64,000 nt of DNA from Sphingomonas zeae (GTDB lineage Bacteria; Pseudomonadota; Alphaproteobacteria; Sphingomonadales; Sphingomonadaceae), in assembly GCF_014197135.1 (NCBI RefSeq), contig NZ_JACIFA010000001.1, positions 434,001-498,000 of the forward strand, read 5' to 3'. Of the stretch, positions 40,244-49,956 are shown in pieces; position 1 is the first letter of the stretch; each line of letters begins with the position of its first letter. The position numbers and the translations under genes are program-made. Below the pieces are notes generated by a model. It saw only the letters and a list, made by a program, of their open reading frames with translations, searched no databases and was not told the origin of the DNA.

Positions 40244-40491
40244 CGCTCGCGATCAGCCTCCAAGGGATTGCGCATCTTGTTCTTGCGGGCTCGGGCAAAT
40301 CCCCTATCGGTCTGTATGAAGCGCTGCACCATCGCGACAATCAGCCTGCTCGGCTCCGTCGCTGGCACGCCCTCCTGTTGCGCGAGGATCTCGCTATATT
40401 CCTGGAGGTCGCGGAACAGCGCTCCAGGCAGTTCAAGGGAGACCTTGACCGGCTTGTCTTCAGTGATCGCTCCGAGTTTCAGCTTGGCCAC
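40240..40491 (-). CDS. DUF2274 protein at the end of the trb operon
   Basis: Predicted 83-residue protein (MAKLKLGAITEDKPVKVSLELPG...) matching DUF2274, small proteins encoded directly after trbI in conjugative elements. The pattern of a short beta strand (VKVSLELPG) followed by two helices is compatible with a ribbon-helix-helix regulator. It begins two bases after the trbI stop. Role unknown. Confidence 0.85.
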   Translation of the reverse strand: MAKLKLGAITEDKPVKVSLELPGALFRDLQEYSEILAQQEGVPATEPSRLIVAMVQRFIQTDRGFARARKNKMRNPLEADRER

Positions 40492-40493
40492 GC

Positions 40494-41720
40494 TCAGCCT
40501 CCATACGGTTCGAGAACGAGATCGCGCGTGACGATCACGCGGACCGGGAAGCCCGGCCGGATCGTCAGCGTCGGGGCGATGTTGAGCTGTCGGCGGACGA
40601 TCTCCTGGCCCGCCTGATTGAAGGTGTCCTGGCCGCCGTTGCGGATAGCGCGCAGAAGGCGGTCATCATCGTCGATGGCGAGCTCGGAGCCGATGCTGAG
40701 CAGCGTGGACAGTCCCGCGGCCTTGGCAAGTTCAAACCAGTGGTAATCAACGCCGTCCTGAAGACCCGCAAATCCCTCGGAATCGGCGCCGGGCTGTCGC
40801 TCGAGCACGATCGAGCGACCATTCGGAAAGATCAGCCGATTCCATACCAGCAGCACGCGGCTCTGCCCGAACTGCACGTTGTTGTCGTACTGGCCGACAA
40901 CGCGCGTGCCCTGGGGTACGAGAAGGACTCGGCCGGTTGGGCTGTCATAGATGTTCTCCGTCACCTGGGCGGTGATCTGCCCGGGAAGGTCGGAGCGGAT
41001 GCCGGTGAGAAGAGCGGCCGAGATCACGGCGCCGGCCTGGAGGACATAGGGGGATGCCGGCGCCACGACGCGATCCGGTGCCACGGTTCGGCGATCGGCG
41101 GCGGCGTTGAGGAAGGCGTTCTGCCGATCCTGGGCGGTCGGCGTCGCCGGCGGCGGGGCGAGGCCGAGATTTGTCAGGGTTGGTGGCGGCGAAACAGCGT
41201 CCGGCGCCGCTGGAGCGGCTACAGGACCAGCGGATCTCGTCTCTGTCGAGGCAAACAAGCGCGCGGTCCTCGCGGCCTCCAGCTCCTGAAGACGGCGCTG
41301 CTCCGCGGGGTTTGGACCAGGATTGGGCGCGGCGACACCGGGCGCAGGCACGGGCTGACCCCGGTTCTGCGCGCCGAGCATCGGACGGCCGAGGTCGCCG
41401 GGCAGCGGTGGGCCGAGCTGCGGCACGCCGCTATAGTCGCGCGGCAGGCCGGAAATCCCGTCGGCGGTCGGACGGTTCTCGGTCGAGTAGAGTTCTTCAT
41501 TCGGTCGGCTGCCGTCCCGGGTTTGCAGCGCGTAGACGAGCGCGCCGCCGATGCCGACGCTCGCGACCAGAGCGAGTCCGGCGAGAACCTTGCGCGAGAG
41601 CCGTGTCACGCGCGGCGGCTCGGCGCGCAGGCGCATCGCAGCCGGGCTCGGCGGCTCACCGGTCAGCGGCCGCGCCTCCTCCTCTGGACTTTCCTCGCTG
41701 CGGGGATCGGTGTCGCTCAC
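40494..41720 (-). CDS. trbI: Conjugal transfer protein TrbI (VirB10-like)
   Basis: Predicted 408-residue VirB10 homologue spanning the envelope: cytoplasmic N-terminus, one membrane helix (about 45-65), a Pro-rich periplasmic linker and the C-terminal TrbI/VirB10 domain (LQAGAVISAALLTGIRSDLPGQITAQV, VPQGTRVVGQYDN, GNQ-like end FPVRVIVTRDLVL). It forms the outer-membrane core complex with TrbG (VirB9) and TrbF (VirB8) scaffolds. It overlaps trbG by four bases. Confidence 0.93.
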   Translation of the reverse strand: MSDTDPRSEESPEEEARPLTGEPPSPAAMRLRAEPPRVTRLSRKVLAGLALVASVGIGGALVYALQTRDGSRPNEELYSTENRPTADGISGLPRDYSGVPQLGPPLPGDLGRPMLGAQNRGQPVPAPGVAAPNPGPNPAEQRRLQELEAARTARLFASTETRSAGPVAAPAAPDAVSPPPTLTNLGLAPPPATPTAQDRQNAFLNAAADRRTVAPDRVVAPASPYVLQAGAVISAALLTGIRSDLPGQITAQVTENIYDSPTGRVLLVPQGTRVVGQYDNNVQFGQSRVLLVWNRLIFPNGRSIVLERQPGADSEGFAGLQDGVDYHWFELAKAAGLSTLLSIGSELAIDDDDRLLRAIRNGGQDTFNQAGQEIVRRQLNIAPTLTIRPGFPVRVIVTRDLVLEPYGG

Positions 41721-42766
41721 GAGGTCGGCCTCCCGTCGGTCCGGACGATGCGGACGCGCTTCTGCTCGCGGCCGGCACCGAAGCGCAGCTCGGCGGCGGC
41801 GAAGAGGCGGTCGACGATCATGTAGTTCGAGCGGACCCGGTAGTTGACGAGTTCGGACGTGTTGCCTTCGGCACCGACGACGAACAGCGGCGGCATCTCA
41901 CCCTGGCCAATGCCGCGCGGGAATTCGATGAACACCTGCCGTCCGTCATCAAAGGCCCGAAGCGGCCGCCATGGCGCGCGATCGCCTTCGATCGCGTAGC
42001 GGAAATTGACGTTGGTCAGATCGACGCCGGTGGCGACGGGACGGGTCGCCTCGGCCTGCGCATTCTGGCGACGCAGCGCTATGAGCTGGTCTTGGGGATA
42101 TTGCCAGGAAACCGACGCCATGTAGGTGCGCTCGGTCGAGCGTAGCTCCATGTGGTAGGTTCGCAGAGTGGTGTTGATGATGAGGTTCGTCATCAGCTCC
42201 GGCCGCGTCGGCTTGACCAGGATATGGACCTGTTGCGTCGCGCCCGAGCCGCTTAGCGTGTCGCCGATAATCCAGCGGACGGTGTCTCCGGCGGCGACCG
42301 GGCCGGACCCGACGAGCTGCTCACCGGGCTGAAGCGCGATATCGGTGATCTGCCCGACCGCGGTATACACCTGATAGAGCGCGCCCTGGGTGAACGGATA
42401 GACCTGCATCGAATTGATGAAGCCGTCGCGCACGGGCTGCACGCGCGCCGCGGCATTGGCCTGGTTCACCCGTGCAGCCGGATCGGCGGGTTCCGGCGCT
42501 TGCCGGGAGCGCTCGACCGGCTTCATCTGGCCGGGAAGCGGAAGCGGCCGGGGTAGCTCCACGACGGTGACGGGCGCCGGCGGATCGACCGTCTGCACGG
42601 CGGGGGCGGCATTGTCGTAGGAGATCTCCGGCGGCTTGTGCGTGGTCGCGCATCCAGCGAGCGCCGTCGTGGCGAGCAGAATGACCGGCAGCGTGCCGAT
42701 CCGTGGATGCGCACATGCTTGGATGCGTGAAGCCGGCATTCCGGCTTTACGGAACGACGGCCTCAT
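41717..42766 (-). CDS. trbG: Conjugal transfer protein TrbG (VirB9-like)
   Basis: Predicted 349-residue protein starting MRPSFRKAGMP at 42766, overlapping the trbF stop (ATGA). The leader LPVILLATTALAGCATT carries a lipobox LAGC. VirB9-family segments are clear (GALYQVYTAVGQITDIALQPGEQL and YRVRSNYMIVDRLF). It contributes to the outer-membrane ring of the type IV secretion channel. The frame stays open upstream through trbF and trbL but that part is antiparallel shadow and not coding. Confidence 0.93.
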   Translation of the reverse strand: MRPSFRKAGMPASRIQACAHPRIGTLPVILLATTALAGCATTHKPPEISYDNAAPAVQTVDPPAPVTVVELPRPLPLPGQMKPVERSRQAPEPADPAARVNQANAAARVQPVRDGFINSMQVYPFTQGALYQVYTAVGQITDIALQPGEQLVGSGPVAAGDTVRWIIGDTLSGSGATQQVHILVKPTRPELMTNLIINTTLRTYHMELRSTERTYMASVSWQYPQDQLIALRRQNAQAEATRPVATGVDLTNVNFRYAIEGDRAPWRPLRAFDDGRQVFIEFPRGIGQGEMPPLFVVGAEGNTSELVNYRVRSNYMIVDRLFAAAELRFGAGREQKRVRIVRTDGRPTS

Positions 42767-43446
42767 TGCCCAAGCTCCCGTGACCAGTTGATGGCGTTGA
42801 CGTAGATGCCGAGCGGGTTCTTCCGCAGGACATCGGCATTGCGTGGTGTCTGGATCACGATCGTCAGGATCGCGGTCCATCGTTCGGTCGTGGCGAGCTG
42901 GCCGTTCTCGTAGCGGCGCTCGACCCAGGCGACGCGAAAGCTGTCGGGAGATGCGCGGATGACGCTGGAGACCTCGACCGCGACCTGCTGGCGTCCGACA
43001 TTGGTGAACGGGTCGTTGGCGCGTGCATAGTCGTTGAGGGCGGCAGCGCCTCGATCGGTCGTAAAGTCGTAGGCCCGCAGCCAGTTCTGGCGGACGATGA
43101 TGGCGTCGGCCGGGATTGAACGGACCTCCTCGATAAAGCGCGCCAGATGGAAAGCGATCTGCGGATCGGTCGGGCGATAATCGGCCATGGCCGGCGCCAC
43201 CGCCTGCGCCTGTCCGAGCCGATCGGTCTGCACCACCCAGGGCACGACCGTTCCCCGGGCGGACTGCCAGACCAGGGCCGCGGCGAAACCGGCCGAGAGG
43301 AAGAGCGAGCCGAATGCCATAAGACGCCAGTTTCGCGCCTGGACGCGGGCCGAGCCGATGCGGTCGTCCCAGATCTGGCCGGCGCGCTGGTAGGGCGTCT
43401 CGGGCTCGGCTGTTTTGCCGTAGTGGGTGGCGGGTCGTTTGAACAT
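42763..43446 (-). CDS. trbF: Conjugal transfer protein TrbF (VirB8-like)
   Basis: Predicted 227-residue bitopic inner-membrane protein: one helix at about 40-60 (LMAFGSLFLSAGFAAALVW) and a periplasmic VirB8 domain (YRPTDPQIAFHLARFIEEVRSIP, YANQ-like DPFTNVGRQQVAVEVSSVIRA). It nucleates assembly of the transfer channel. Stops and starts overlap with trbG and trbL by four and one bases. Confidence 0.93.
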   Translation of the reverse strand: MFKRPATHYGKTAEPETPYQRAGQIWDDRIGSARVQARNWRLMAFGSLFLSAGFAAALVWQSARGTVVPWVVQTDRLGQAQAVAPAMADYRPTDPQIAFHLARFIEEVRSIPADAIIVRQNWLRAYDFTTDRGAAALNDYARANDPFTNVGRQQVAVEVSSVIRASPDSFRVAWVERRYENGQLATTERWTAILTIVIQTPRNADVLRKNPLGIYVNAINWSRELGQ

Positions 43447-44804
43447 CAGCGGTCGCCTTCGGACAGGTTGACGGAGGAGCCGCCGCCATGGGCATCACCC
43501 GAGCGGACGGCATGGGCCGTCGCCTGGACGGCATGGGACATTTGCTGGCGGCGGCGCATGCGCTGCGCCCAGGCGGGTGGGCCTCCGCCGCCTGCCGTAG
43601 CAGCCGCATCTTCGGACCCCGGTCCGCCGGCGCTCGGTCCACCGGTCGTGGAGCCGCCCGTGGCTCCAAGAACCGCGCGGCCGCCGGCATTGAAGCTCGA
43701 GCGCATGCCTTCAGCGGCGCGGGAGGCGGCGCGACGAAGGGGCGAGATCGCGGCACTCCCGCCGGCCCGGGCGACGCCGCCCAGACCGGCGGCGACGCTA
43801 GCAGCGCCCGTCTGCCCCGCGGCCCCGAGGCTGTAGGCGGTCGATGCGCCGCCAGCGAGGGCAGCGCCACCGCGGGCGGCGGCGGCGGCCCCGCCTGCCA
43901 GGGAGGCGCCGCCTGTCGCGGCGGCGCCCACGGCGCCGGCTCCGAGCGCGACCATGCCGCCGGCGGCGAGACCCGTGCCGACGGCAGCGCCGGCGCTGAG
44001 CTGCGGACCGCCCGAGACGATGCCGGACGCGATGCCGGGCCCGAAGATGCCAAGGCCGAGCAATGAGAGGGCTGCGAGGACGATGGCCATCGCCTCGTCG
44101 ACCGATGGCGTGGCGCCCCCGAAGCCCGCCGTGAATTCGGAGAACAGGGTCGATCCGATCCCGATGATGACCGCGAGGACGAGGACCTTGATGCCGGACG
44201 AGATGAGGTTGCCGAGCACCCGTTCGGCCATGAAGGCGGACTTTCCGAACAGGCCGAAGGGGATCAGCACGAAGCCGGCGAGCGTCGTCAGCTTGAACTC
44301 GATCAGGGTGACGAAGAGCTGGATGGCGAGGATGAAGAAGGCGAGCAGCACCAGCGCCCAGGCGAGGAACATGCAGGCGATCTGGATGAAGTTCTCGAAG
44401 AAGCTCCAATAGCCCATCAGCCCGGAGATCGAATCGAGCAGCGGCCGTCCCGCATCGAGCCCGGTCTGCGCGACCTTGCCGGGGCGAAGAAGATCGGCCG
44501 TGGTGAAGCTGGTGCCGCTCGCCTTCAGGCCGAGACCGGCGAAGCTCTCGAAGATGATCCGGGCGAGGTTGTTCCAGTTGCCGATGATGTAGGCGAAAAC
44601 GCCGACGAACAGCGTCTTCTTCACCAGTCGGGCGATGATGTCGTCATCGGCGCCCCAGGACCAGAAGAGCGCCGCGAGCGTCACGTCGATCACAATCAGC
44701 GTCGTGGCGATGAACGTCACCTCGCCGCCGAGCAGACCGAAGCCGCCGTCGATGTAACGGGTGAAGACCTCGAGGAAATGGTCGATGACGCCGGTGTTCC
44801 CCAT
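43446..44804 (-). CDS. trbL: Conjugal transfer protein TrbL (VirB6-like)
   Basis: Predicted 452-residue polytopic membrane protein: five to six membrane segments in residues 1-260 (for example FFENFIQIACMFLAWALVLLA) followed by a very Ala/Gly-rich C-terminal region of about 180 residues. VirB6-type proteins form the inner-membrane part of the channel that contacts DNA. The low-complexity tail is usual for TrbL. It starts three bases after the TrbK-like gene. Confidence 0.92.
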   Translation of the reverse strand: MGNTGVIDHFLEVFTRYIDGGFGLLGGEVTFIATTLIVIDVTLAALFWSWGADDDIIARLVKKTLFVGVFAYIIGNWNNLARIIFESFAGLGLKASGTSFTTADLLRPGKVAQTGLDAGRPLLDSISGLMGYWSFFENFIQIACMFLAWALVLLAFFILAIQLFVTLIEFKLTTLAGFVLIPFGLFGKSAFMAERVLGNLISSGIKVLVLAVIIGIGSTLFSEFTAGFGGATPSVDEAMAIVLAALSLLGLGIFGPGIASGIVSGGPQLSAGAAVGTGLAAGGMVALGAGAVGAAATGGASLAGGAAAAARGGAALAGGASTAYSLGAAGQTGAASVAAGLGGVARAGGSAAISPLRRAASRAAEGMRSSFNAGGRAVLGATGGSTTGGPSAGGPGSEDAAATAGGGGPPAWAQRMRRRQQMSHAVQATAHAVRSGDAHGGGSSVNLSEGDR

Positions 44805-44806
44805 GC

Positions 44807-45142
44807 CTATCGCGCCTCGCCCGGCTGCGCGTCGGCAGGCGCTGGCTCAGACGGAGCCGTCGCGTCCGGCAGTCTCCCGGCCGGTCGCGATCCGGGGGCG
44901 AGGAAGCGACGACGGTTCTCGGCCCAGGCGCGCAGGCAGGCGGGATCGCGAGGGCCGGCCTCGCCGAGCGCCTGGCAGCGGAACAGTTCCGTGCGCAGCG
45001 GATCGTTCGGCGTCGGGACCGGCCGCGTTGTCGCCCAGCTCTCCGCCGTTTCCTCCTTCCGGCTCATCTCGATCGCGGTCGCCGTGATCGCGACCGCGAC
45101 GAAGACGATCGCACCGATGCGTGCGAGCGATTTCCCGTCCAT
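44807..45142 (-). CDS. trbK: Putative entry exclusion protein TrbK
   Basis: Predicted 111-residue protein starting MDGKSLARIGAIVFVAVAI at 45142, with one N-terminal membrane helix (about 8-25) and two Cys in the C-terminal part (FRCQALGEAGPRDPACLRAW). It corresponds to the TrbK-alt proteins that sit between trbJ and trbL in these clusters and are thought to block redundant transfer into cells already carrying the element. The longer open frame upstream overlaps trbJ and is not coding. Confidence 0.8.
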   Translation of the reverse strand: MDGKSLARIGAIVFVAVAITATAIEMSRKEETAESWATTRPVPTPNDPLRTELFRCQALGEAGPRDPACLRAWAENRRRFLAPGSRPAGRLPDATAPSEPAPADAQPGEAR

Positions 45143-45152
45143 CGCCGCGTCC

Positions 45153-45917
45153 TCAGTTGCCGCTGTTCGGGAACATCCGCGCGTTGCCCGGCTGATAGCC
45201 GCTGCCAGGCGTAAGAAAGCGGCGACGCTGTTCGCGGCCCTGTTCGGCGGCCGCCGCGCGCTCCGCGACGGCGAGCGCCTGGGCGCGGCCGTTGGCGGAA
45301 ACGACGGCGGTGAGATCAGCGAGCTGCTGCGCCTGGAGCGCGAGAAGCTGATTTCCTGCCTGCGTCGCCTGAAGCGCTCCGGTGGCGCCTTGGCTTTGGC
45401 CGACCAGCGCAGACATCTGAATGCGGTTTGTGTCGATGTTGCCGACGACGCCGGCTTGCACCCGCATGGCGTCTTGCAAGCCGCCCACGGTGTTCTGCCA
45501 GCGTTCGCGCGCATCGGCGACGAGTTGCGTGTCGGATGCCGACATCGAGGCATTGCCGTAGGTGGTCCGGAACGCCTGATCGATGTTCTGGACATTGTAG
45601 GCGATCCGCTGCGCCTCGCCGAGGAGCTGCTGGGTCCGCTGCACCGACTGCTGGAGCTGCTGGAGCGAGGAATAGGGCAGGCTCGTGAGATTGCGGGCCT
45701 GGTTCATCAACATGGTCGCCTCGTTCTGCAGCGAGGTGATCTGGTTGTTGATCTGCTGAAGCGCGCGGGTCGCCGAGAGCAGGTTCTGCGCATAGTTCGT
45801 CGGATCGTAGACGACCCACTGCGCCTGGGCCGGCGTGGCGAGGTATGGCGCTGTGGCGAGGGTGGTGGTGAGCAGCGCGGCGGCAAGGCGCACCGCGCGC
45901 GTGCGGCGCGAGGTCAT
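45153..45917 (-). CDS. trbJ: Conjugal transfer protein TrbJ (VirB5-like)
   Basis: Predicted 254-residue secreted protein. The signal peptide (MTSRRTRAVRLAAALLTTTL... cleaved near AQAQW) is followed by the VirB5/TrbJ motif VVYDPTNYAQNLLSATRALQQ and a long Gln-rich coiled coil. VirB5-type proteins sit at the pilus tip and aid mating contact. Start overlaps the trbE stop by four bases. Confidence 0.93.
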   Translation of the reverse strand: MTSRRTRAVRLAAALLTTTLATAPYLATPAQAQWVVYDPTNYAQNLLSATRALQQINNQITSLQNEATMLMNQARNLTSLPYSSLQQLQQSVQRTQQLLGEAQRIAYNVQNIDQAFRTTYGNASMSASDTQLVADARERWQNTVGGLQDAMRVQAGVVGNIDTNRIQMSALVGQSQGATGALQATQAGNQLLALQAQQLADLTAVVSANGRAQALAVAERAAAAEQGREQRRRFLTPGSGYQPGNARMFPNSGN

Positions 45918-48352
45918 GAGGAGGTCTCCAGAGTTTCGAGGTTGGGGATGAGTTGGGCCGCCCAGCCGAGATCGTGGCGATCGAGCCAGGCGGTGAGGAA
46001 GCCGTCGCGGCCATGCTCGGCGACCGTACTGGCGATCGCTGCCTGATCGGACTTGGAGGACGCGGCGCAGAGCGCCAGCGCGACGTCCGACAGGCCCAGC
46101 TCGAAGAGGCGATTGCCCCGGCGCGACTGGCAATAATAGTCGCGCTTCGGCATCGCCCGGGCGAGGATCTCGATCTGCCGGTCGTTGAGCCCGAACCGTC
46201 GGTAGATGGCAGTGATCTGCGGCTCGATGGCGCGCTCGTTGGGGAGCAGGATGCGGGTCTGGCAGCTCTCGATGATAGCGGGCGCGATGGCCGACCCGTC
46301 GATGTCGGAAAGCGACTGGGTAGCGAAGATGACCGACGCGTTCTTCTTGCGCAGCGTCTTCAGCCACTCACGGAGCTGGCCGGCGAAGCCCTCGTCGTCG
46401 AGCGCGAGCCAGCCCTCGTCGATGATGATGAGTGTGGCGCGGCCGTCGAGGCGATCTTCGATCCGGTGGAAGAGATAGGCGAGCACGGCGGCTGCGGCCC
46501 CGGTCCCGATCAGTCCTTCGGTTTCGAAAGCCTGGACGGTGGCCTCGCCGAGATGCTCGGCCTCGGCATCGAGCAGCCGGCCATAGGGTCCGCCGACGCA
46601 ATAGGGCCGTAGCGCCTGCTTGAGGTCGTTGGACTGGAGCAGCACCGACAGGCCGGTCAGGGTGCGCTCGGCGGGCGGCGCCGAAGCCAGCGATGTCAGC
46701 GCCGACCAGATATGCTCCTTGACCTCCGGGGTGATCGCAACGCTCTCGCGGCTGAGGATGGCGGAGATCCAGTCGGCGGCCCAGGCGCGTTCTGCGGCGT
46801 CATCGATCCGGGCGAGCGGCTGAAGCGAGACGCTGTCGTCCGCACCCTCGGTCAGCCCGCCGCCGAGATCATGCCAGTCGCCGCCCATGGCGAGCGCCGC
46901 GGCGCGGATCGAGCCCCCGAAATCGAAGGCGAAGACCTGGGCGCGATCGTAGCGACGGAATTGCAGCGCCATGAGCGCCAGCAGCACGGACTTGCCGGCC
47001 CCGGTCGGACCGACGACGAGGGTGTGGCCGACGTCGCCGACATGGATGGACAGCCGGAATGGGGTCGAGCCTTCGGTCTTGCCGAAGAGCAGCGGCGGCG
47101 CTGCGAAATGCCCGTCGCGCTCGGGCCCGGCCCACACCGCCGACAGCGGGATCATATGGGCGAGGTTGAGGGTCGAAAGCGGCGGTTGGCGGACATTGGC
47201 ATAGACATGCCCCGGCAGGCTCCCGAGCCAGGCGTCGGCGGCGTTGATCGTCTCGGGCATGGCGGTGAAGTCGCGGCCCTGGATGACCTTCTCGACGAGG
47301 CGCAGCTTCTCGGCGGCGATGCGCGGATCGGCGTCCCAGACGGTGATCGTCGCGGTGACGTAGGCCTGGCCGGCATAGTCGGCGCCGAGCTCCTGCAGCG
47401 CGAGATCCGCGTCCGCCGCCTTGTTCGCGGCGTCGGTGTCGACCAGCACCGACGCCTCGTTGGTCATCACCTCCTTCAGGATGGCGGCAATCGATTTGCG
47501 CTTGGCGAACCACTGCCGACGGATCTTGGTCAGCAGCTTGGTCGCGTCGGTCTTGTCGAGCAGCACGGCGCGGGTCGACCAGCGATACGGGAAGGCGAGC
47601 CGGTTGAGTTCGTCGAGGATGCCGGGTGTCGTCGCGGTCGGAAATCCGACGATGGTGAGGATGCGCAGATGCGTGTCGGCCAGGCGCGGTTCGAGCCCGC
47701 CGGTGAGCGGCTGATCGGCGACGAGAGCGTCGAGATACATCGGCGTCTCGGGCACGCGGACGCGGTGCCGCGTCGTCGAGACCGTGGAGTGCAGATAGGT
47801 CAGCGTCTCAGCGTCATCGAGCCAGGCGCATTCCGGCATGAAGGCGTCGACGAGCTGGAGGATGCGGTCCGTGCGGTCGATAAAGCCGCGCAGCACCTCA
47901 TGGGCATCGACGCCGCCGCGCTCGCGGCCCTCATAGAGCCAGCTTTCGGCGCGGGCGGCGTCTTCCGCCGGCGGCAGATAGAGGAAGGTCAGGAAATAGC
48001 TGGACTCGAAATGCGCGCCGGCCTCCTCGAAGTCGGCCTTGCGCTCGGCGTCGACCAAGGCCGATGCCGGGTCGGGAAAGCGGCTTGTCGGATAGGTCGC
48101 GGCCTCATGGCGCTGCGCCTCGACGAAGATCGCCCAGCCCGAGCCGAGGCGGCGGAAGGCGTTGTTGAGGCGGCCGGCGACCGCGACAAGTTCGGCCGGC
48201 ACGGCGCTGTCGAGGTCCGGACCGCGGAAGCGGGCGGTCCGCTGGAAGCTGCCGTCCTTGTTCAGGATCACGCCCTCGCCGGCGAGCGCGACCCAGGGCA
48301 GGAAGTCGGCGAGCCGGGTGTTGCGATTGCGATATTCCGCAAGGTTCATCAT
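45914..48352 (-). CDS. trbE: Conjugal transfer ATPase TrbE (VirB4-like)
   Basis: Predicted 812-residue VirB4 ATPase that powers pilus assembly and substrate transfer. The N-terminal CagE/TrbE domain (MMNLAEYRNRNTRLADFLPW) and the C-terminal P-loop domain (Walker A VGPTGAGKSVLLAL, Walker B LIIIDEGWLAL, then FATQSLSDI) are intact. The first two codons are both ATG, so the start could be 48352 or 48349. Confidence 0.95.
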   Translation of the reverse strand: MMNLAEYRNRNTRLADFLPWVALAGEGVILNKDGSFQRTARFRGPDLDSAVPAELVAVAGRLNNAFRRLGSGWAIFVEAQRHEAATYPTSRFPDPASALVDAERKADFEEAGAHFESSYFLTFLYLPPAEDAARAESWLYEGRERGGVDAHEVLRGFIDRTDRILQLVDAFMPECAWLDDAETLTYLHSTVSTTRHRVRVPETPMYLDALVADQPLTGGLEPRLADTHLRILTIVGFPTATTPGILDELNRLAFPYRWSTRAVLLDKTDATKLLTKIRRQWFAKRKSIAAILKEVMTNEASVLVDTDAANKAADADLALQELGADYAGQAYVTATITVWDADPRIAAEKLRLVEKVIQGRDFTAMPETINAADAWLGSLPGHVYANVRQPPLSTLNLAHMIPLSAVWAGPERDGHFAAPPLLFGKTEGSTPFRLSIHVGDVGHTLVVGPTGAGKSVLLALMALQFRRYDRAQVFAFDFGGSIRAAALAMGGDWHDLGGGLTEGADDSVSLQPLARIDDAAERAWAADWISAILSRESVAITPEVKEHIWSALTSLASAPPAERTLTGLSVLLQSNDLKQALRPYCVGGPYGRLLDAEAEHLGEATVQAFETEGLIGTGAAAAVLAYLFHRIEDRLDGRATLIIIDEGWLALDDEGFAGQLREWLKTLRKKNASVIFATQSLSDIDGSAIAPAIIESCQTRILLPNERAIEPQITAIYRRFGLNDRQIEILARAMPKRDYYCQSRRGNRLFELGLSDVALALCAASSKSDQAAIASTVAEHGRDGFLTAWLDRHDLGWAAQLIPNLETLETSS

Positions 48353-48362
48353 GGCGACGCCC

Positions 48363-48644
48363 TCAGACCGTCAGATAGGCCGGGATGCGCAGATGCCGGC
48401 GTCCGACGTCGACGAATTGCGGATCGCGCTTGGCGGCCCAGACCGCGGCGAAATGACCGATCGCCCAGAGCGCCAGGCCAACCAGCCAGAGGCGCAGACC
48501 CAATCCAAGCGCGGCGGCGAGCGTGCCGTTGAGGATGGCGATGGATCGGGGCGCGCCGCCGAGCAGGATGTGCTCGGTCAGCGCGCGATGCACCGGCACT
48601 GAGAAGCCTGGGATTTCGCCGACGTAATCCGCGCCGCCTGCCAT
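48363..48644 (-). CDS. trbD: Conjugal transfer protein TrbD (VirB3-like)
   Basis: Predicted 93-residue protein starting MAGGADYVGEIPGFSVPVHR, with the VirB3 pattern of a short N-terminal segment and two adjacent membrane helices (about 38-70). It associates with the TrbE ATPase in the inner membrane. The ATG overlaps the trbC stop (TGATG), and ten bases separate it from trbE. Confidence 0.92.
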   Translation of the reverse strand: MAGGADYVGEIPGFSVPVHRALTEHILLGGAPRSIAILNGTLAAALGLGLRLWLVGLALWAIGHFAAVWAAKRDPQFVDVGRRHLRIPAYLTV

Positions 48645-48976
48645 CAGACGAGCGCTCCGCCGCCGAACGAGAAGAAGGACAGGAAGAAGCTCGACGCCGC
48701 GAACGCGATCGACAGGCCGAAAACGATCTGGATGAGCCGCCGGAAGCCGCCGGACGTGTCGCCGAAGGCCAGGGTCAGGCCGGTGATGATGATGATGATC
48801 ACGGCGACGATCTTGGCGACCGGCCCCTCGATCGACTCGAGGATCGACTGAAGCGGCGCTTCCCACGGCATCGAGGAGCCGGAGGCGTGGGCCGCCGGTG
48901 CGAGCGCCAGACTGAGAAAGGTGACGGAAACGGCCGTCGCGATATGGCGGCGGATTCGAAGCGCGTGCTGGATCAC
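48644..48976 (-). CDS. trbC: Conjugal transfer pilin TrbC (VirB2-like)
   Basis: Predicted 110-residue pilin precursor: a long signal sequence ending near APAAHAS, then two hydrophobic segments (AKIVAVIIIIITGLTLAFGD and FGLSIAFAASSFFLSFF) separated by a short basic loop, the standard VirB2 topology. In RP4 the homologue is cyclised by the TraF peptidase, and a traF gene is present in this element. Confidence 0.92.
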   Translation of the reverse strand: MIQHALRIRRHIATAVSVTFLSLALAPAAHASGSSMPWEAPLQSILESIEGPVAKIVAVIIIIITGLTLAFGDTSGGFRRLIQIVFGLSIAFAASSFFLSFFSFGGGALV

Positions 48977-49956
48977 GGGATCTCTCCTTCGGGGGGCTGG
49001 GTTGCGGGGGTGACGCGGTAATCGCCGTCAGGGCCGAGCCCCTCGATGCGGGCGAGTTCGGCGAGCCGGCGCGAGGCGCCGCGGCCGGAGAGGATGGCAA
49101 CAAGGTCGATGGTCTCCGCGATGAGCGCCCGCGGCACCGTGACGACGGCTTCCTGGATGAGCTGCTCAAGCCGGCGCAGCGCGCCGATCGCTGTGCCGGC
49201 GTGGATCGTGCCGATCCCGCCCGGGTGCCCCGTTCCCCACGCTTTGAGCAGGTCCAGCGCCTCGCTTCCGCGTACCTCGCCGATCGGGATGCGGTCGGGC
49301 CGCAGGCGGAGCGATGAGCGCACCAGTTCGGACAGCGTGATCACGCCATCCTTCGTCCGCATGGCGACGAGGTTGGGCGCCATGCATTGGAGTTCGCGCG
49401 TGTCTTCAATGACAATGACGCGGTCGGAGGTCTTGGCGATCTCCGCCAGGAGCGCATTGGTGAGCGTCGTCTTGCCGGTGGATGTGCCCCCGGCCACGAG
49501 AATATTGCGCCGCTCGGCGACGGCGGCGCGGAGCAGCGCGGCCTGTCCGGCACGCATGATGCCGGCGGCGACATAATCCTCGAGCGTGAAGACGGCGACG
49601 GCCGGTTTGCGGATGGCGAAGGCAGGCGCGGCCACGACGGGAGGGAGCAAGCCTTCAAACCGCTCTCCCGTTTCCGGAAGCTCGGCCGAGACACGCGGAG
49701 CGCCGGCATGGACCTCGGCGCCGACATGGTGCGCCACCAAGCGGATGATCCGCTCGCCGTCTGCGGGAGAAAGGCGCTCGTCGGTTTCCGAGAGGCCGTC
49801 GGAAAGGCGGTCGATCCAGAGCCGCCCGTCAGGGTTGAGCATCACCTCGACGATCGTGGGGTCTTCCAGAAACCCGGCGATCGCAGGTCCGAGCGCGGTG
49901 CGCAGCATGCGCGCGCCGCGGAGGACTGCTTCGGATCTCTGCTGGGGGTTTGCCAC
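48973..49956 (-). CDS. trbB: Conjugal transfer ATPase TrbB (VirB11-like)
   Basis: Predicted 327-residue hexameric ATPase of the VirB11/PulE family: Walker [15 protein letters not shown], Asp box [10 protein letters not shown], Walker B-region [23 protein letters not shown] and His box GTIHAG. The GTG at 49956 ([11 protein letters not shown]) is preferred because GGGGAC precedes it and homologues start MANPQQR. First gene of the trb operon; it has a 259-base gap to the RHH gene stop upstream, most of it non-coding. Confidence 0.94.
   Translation of the reverse strand: MANPQQRSEAVLRGARMLRTALGPAIAGFLEDPTIVEVMLNPDGRLWIDRLSDGLSETDERLSPADGERIIRLVAHHVGAEVHAGAPRVSAELPETGERFEGLLPPVVAAPAFAIRKPAVAVFTLEDYVAAGIMRAGQAALLRAAVAERRNILVAGGTSTGKTTLTNALLAEIAKTSDRVIVIEDTRELQCMAPNLVAMRTKDGVITLSELVRSSLRLRPDRIPIGEVRGSEALDLLKAWGTGHPGGIGTIHAGTAIGALRRLEQLIQEAVVTVPRALIAETIDLVAILSGRGASRRLAELARIEGLGPDGDYRVTPATQPPEGEIP

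Noticed and set aside
40740..42145. Overlapping plus-strand frames opposite trbI/trbG
   Set aside because: Arg/Gly/Ala-rich shadows of trbI and trbG.
42767..44053. Long N-terminal extension in frame with trbG
   Set aside because: It overlaps trbF and trbL on the same strand in another frame; the real trbG start at 42766 overlaps the trbF stop by four bases and opens a lipoprotein signal.
46712..48532. 606-codon plus-strand frame opposite trbE/trbD
   Set aside because: trbE and trbD on the minus strand have all expected motifs; the plus frame has none.
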